A stretch of DNA of 64,000 nt from Ruminococcus sp. (lineage in GTDB: Bacteria; Bacillota; Clostridia; Oscillospirales; Ruminococcaceae): the NCBI GenBank assembly GCA_017441505.1, contig JAFRXL010000016.1, forward strand, positions 20,800 through 84,799, written 5' to 3'. Below, one piece after another: positions 62,174 to 64,000 of the stretch. How positions within the stretch are numbered: the stretch's first letter is position 1; the number at the start of each line of letters is the position of its first letter. Both the position numbers and the translations under genes were made by a program. The notes below the pieces were generated by a model. That model did no database searches. It saw only the letters and a program-made list of their open reading frames with translations, and had not been told where the DNA came from.

Positions 62174-62480
62174 ATAAAGCTTATAGTTAAAACCTATGAA
62201 GAAGGGTAAGTAGCTGTGTGCGACGCTTTTCAGAGAGCCTGCGGTCGGTGCGAGCAGGTATGTGTTCAGCAGTGAATGGACTTCCGAGGGCGAACCGAAG
62301 ATGCCGCAGTTTCCGGCATTGAGTAGGCGAGACGCAGAAGGTCTGCGTTAACAAAACCGGTGTATGAAAGTACACGCTGAGTGGACGTGTAAACGTCAAG
62401 CGGGGTGGCACCGCAGAAGTATCGGACTATCGCTTCTGTCCCGGCATTATCTGCCGGAGCAGGAGCTTTTTTGTTACCCT
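62174..62480 (+). ncRNA. T-box leader, tryptophan-specific
   Basis: Stem I carries AGAGAG (62232-62237) and the GGTGCGAGCAGG segment; the specifier bulge reads GAATGGAC with the Trp codon TGG at 62277-62279. The T-box core GTGGCACCGC lies at 62405-62414. Its TGGC can pair with a tRNA 3' end GCCA, matching the G73 discriminator of bacterial tRNA-Trp. The terminator (CTTCTGTCCCGGCA...TGCCGGAGCAGGAG, 62432-62471) followed by TTTTTT competes with the antiterminator. Uncharged tRNA-Trp would allow trpB transcription. Confidence 0.93.
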
Positions 62481-62528
62481 CCGGCTAATCGGAATACACT
62501 CAAAAAATGACGAAAAGGAGTAATTATT

Positions 62529-63902
62529 ATGGCAAACGAAAAGATCCCTTACAAAATCTATCTTGAAGAAAACGAGCTCCCGAAAGAGTGGTACAATGTG
62601 CGTGCTGATATGAAAAAGAAGCCGGCTCCGCTGCTCAATCCTGCAACAGGAGAGCCTTGCACAGCCGAGGAACTCAGCCACGTTTTCTGCGATGAGCTCG
62701 TAGCTCAGGAACTCAACGAGACCGACCGCTTCATCGCTATCCCTCAGGAGATCATGGACTTCTACAAAATGTTCCGTCCATCACCGCTCGTAAGAGCTTA
62801 CTTCCTTGAAAAGAAACTCGGAACTCCGGCTAAGATATACTATAAATTCGAGGGCAACAACACCAGCGGAAGCCACAAACTCAACTCCGCTATAGCTCAG
62901 GCTTACTACGCTAAAAAACAGGGACTCAAAGGTGTTACTACTGAGACCGGTGCAGGTCAGTGGGGTACTGCTCTCTCAATGGCTTGCTCTTACTTCGGTC
63001 TCGACTGCAAGGTTTACATGGTTAAAGTTTCCTACGAGCAGAAGCCTTTCCGCCGTGAGGTAATGCGTACATACGGTGCAAGCGTTACTCCTTCCCCTTC
63101 CACAACAACAGAAGTCGGAAGAAAGATACTCGCTGAATTCCCGGATACTAACGGAAGCCTCGGATGTGCTATTTCAGAGGCTGTTGAGGCTGCTACAACT
63201 CAGGAAGGCTACCGCTATGTTCTCGGAAGCGTTCTTGCTCAGGTACTCCTCCACCAGTCCATAATCGGTATGGAGTCCAAGATAGCTATGGACAAATACG
63301 GCATCAAGCCTGATATAATCATCGGATGTGCAGGCGGCGGTTCAAACCTCGGCGGACTTATCTCCCCATTCATGGGCGAAAAGCTCCGTGGCGAAGCTGA
63401 TTACCACTTCATCGCTGTTGAGCCTGCATCCTGCCCAAGCCTTACAAGAGGTACTTACGCTTACGACTTCTGCGATACAGGTAAGGTTTGTCCGCTCCAG
63501 AAAATGTACACTCTCGGAAGCGGCTTCATGCCTTCTCCAAACCATGCCGGCGGTCTGAGATACCACGGTATGAGCAGCATCCTCTCAGAGCTCTACGATC
63601 AGGGTCTCATGGAAGCAAGGTCAGTCGAGCAGACCGCTGTTTTCGAGGCTGCTGAAATGTTCGCAAGAGTTGAGGGTATACTCCCGGCTCCTGAGAGCAG
63701 CCACGCTATACGTGCCGCTATCGACGAGGCTCTCAAATGCAAGGAGACAGGCGAGGAGAAAACTATCCTCTTCGGTCTTACCGGTACAGGTTATTTCGAT
63801 ATGTACGCTTACGGTGCTTTCAATGACGGCAAAATGTCCGACTATATCCCTACTGACGAGGAAATTCAGAAGTCTCTTGCTGATCTTCCTAAGATAGGCT
63901 GA
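62529..63902 (+). CDS. trpB: Tryptophan synthase beta-like protein, TrpB2 type
   Basis: PLP enzyme making tryptophan from indole and serine. 457 residues. The N-terminal extension (KIYLEENELPKEWYNVRADM) and the substrate region RPSPLVRAYFLEKKLGTPAKIYYKFE place it in the TrpB2 group, which usually works without TrpA. The PLP lysine is in NTSGSHKLNSAIAQAYY, the glycine loop is IGCAGGGSNLGG, and ETGAGQWGTALSMA is conserved. Ribosome site AAAGGAG. Transcription is controlled by a Trp T-box, and no trpA or other trp gene follows in the window, fitting indole salvage. Confidence 0.95.
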   Translation: MANEKIPYKIYLEENELPKEWYNVRADMKKKPAPLLNPATGEPCTAEELSHVFCDELVAQELNETDRFIAIPQEIMDFYKMFRPSPLVRAYFLEKKLGTPAKIYYKFEGNNTSGSHKLNSAIAQAYYAKKQGLKGVTTETGAGQWGTALSMACSYFGLDCKVYMVKVSYEQKPFRREVMRTYGASVTPSPSTTTEVGRKILAEFPDTNGSLGCAISEAVEAATTQEGYRYVLGSVLAQVLLHQSIIGMESKIAMDKYGIKPDIIIGCAGGGSNLGGLISPFMGEKLRGEADYHFIAVEPASCPSLTRGTYAYDFCDTGKVCPLQKMYTLGSGFMPSPNHAGGLRYHGMSSILSELYDQGLMEARSVEQTAVFEAAEMFARVEGILPAPESSHAIRAAIDEALKCKETGEEKTILFGLTGTGYFDMYAYGAFNDGKMSDYIPTDEEIQKSLADLPKIG

Positions 63903-63919
63903 TAAATAAATAATTATCT

Positions 63920-64000
63920 CTCCGAAGGCGGCATAATGAGTGTCCAGAGAGAGGTTCTCTCTCTGGCGGTAGGGTGTGCGAGGGGAGGCAGAGCCTCCCC
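63920..64000 (+). repeat. Hairpin repeat element K, cut by window end
   Basis: CCGAAGGCGG hairpin 1, CCAGAGAGAG...CTCTCTCTGG, the CGGTAGGGTGTGCGAG linker and GGGGAGGC-AGA-GCCTCCCC are visible; the rest lies outside. It begins 18 bases after the trpB stop. Confidence 0.85.

Overview
The window looks like a chromosomal segment of a gut or rumen Firmicute of the Oscillospiraceae, most likely a fibre-degrading Ruminococcus. The grounds are a secreted GH5 glycanase ending in a Ruminococcus-style dockerin (45518-47698), a lipoprotein that appears to be a single cohesin (36223-36870), an ECF transporter core, ClpE, a Trp T-box, low-to-mid GC with strong AGGAGG ribosome sites, and dense hairpin-rich intergenic repeats. 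The genus is inferred from gene content; no rRNA is present. I saw no tRNA, CRISPR array, prophage or intact insertion sequence.

Layout. 1-8.3 kb: branched-chain amino acid genes (ilvD, cut by the window edge, leuC, leuD, leuB, ilvA) mixed with a GNAT acetyltransferase, an AT-rich lipoprotein and a DUF815 ATPase. 8.3-11.7 kb: two tandem paralogous GT-C-like membrane proteins. 11.7-17.6 kb, minus strand: glyQS, an MBOAT/SGNH acylation pair, a membrane-HTH-coiled-coil protein and pheA. 17.8-24.2 kb: ruvC, ruvA, an SseB-like gene, ruvB, a cysteine-peptidase-like protein, a GlmM homologue that has lost its catalytic residues, a methyltransferase and a DUF6440 protein. 24.3-27.7 kb: ecfA1, an orphan zinc-ribbon membrane protein, ecfA2 and ecfT. 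27.9-36.9 kb: YfhO, truA, DUF5711, CvpA, clpE and the cohesin lipoprotein. 37.1-42.2 kb: a two-gene 2-hydroxyacyl-CoA dehydratase/activase system coupled to psd. 42.6-45 kb: deoD and a polysaccharide flippase. 45.5-50.4 kb, minus: the GH5-dockerin enzyme and a NatAB-type ABC exporter. 50.9-55.6 kb, minus: a 2-aminoethylphosphonate pathway (PEP mutase fused to a cytidylyltransferase domain, transaminase, LicC/PntC-like cytidylyltransferase, phosphonopyruvate decarboxylase). 56-61 kb, minus: an M23 peptidase, luxS, an RluA synthase, a membrane protein and a histidine phosphatase. 61.2-63.9 kb: an XRE regulator and a T-box-controlled TrpB2.

The strongest unexplained signal is a family of about 150-350 bp intergenic elements: 14 arms plus two remnants, in both orientations. 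Each arm is a string of up to six hairpins. Between copies, both sides of the stems change together (CCAAAGGG/CCCTTTGG against CCAGAGAGAG/CTCTCTCTGG; TCGG/CCGA against CCAG/CTGG around a constant CTTGA loop). One end carries a terminator-like hairpin next to an A or T run. Some arms form fixed-junction inverted dimers, some carry extra hairpin modules, and two show clean internal deletions. They separate ruvC from ruvA and sit between the phosphonate genes. A second, unrelated 120-bp repeat family lies at 13.2 and 50.5 kb.

Other points: a pair of mutually exclusive hairpins controlling the CvpA ribosome site, a 15-bp inverted repeat upstream of the cellulase, the degenerate GlmM, and the surface cohesin, which could be an anchoring partner for dockerin enzymes like the one found here.
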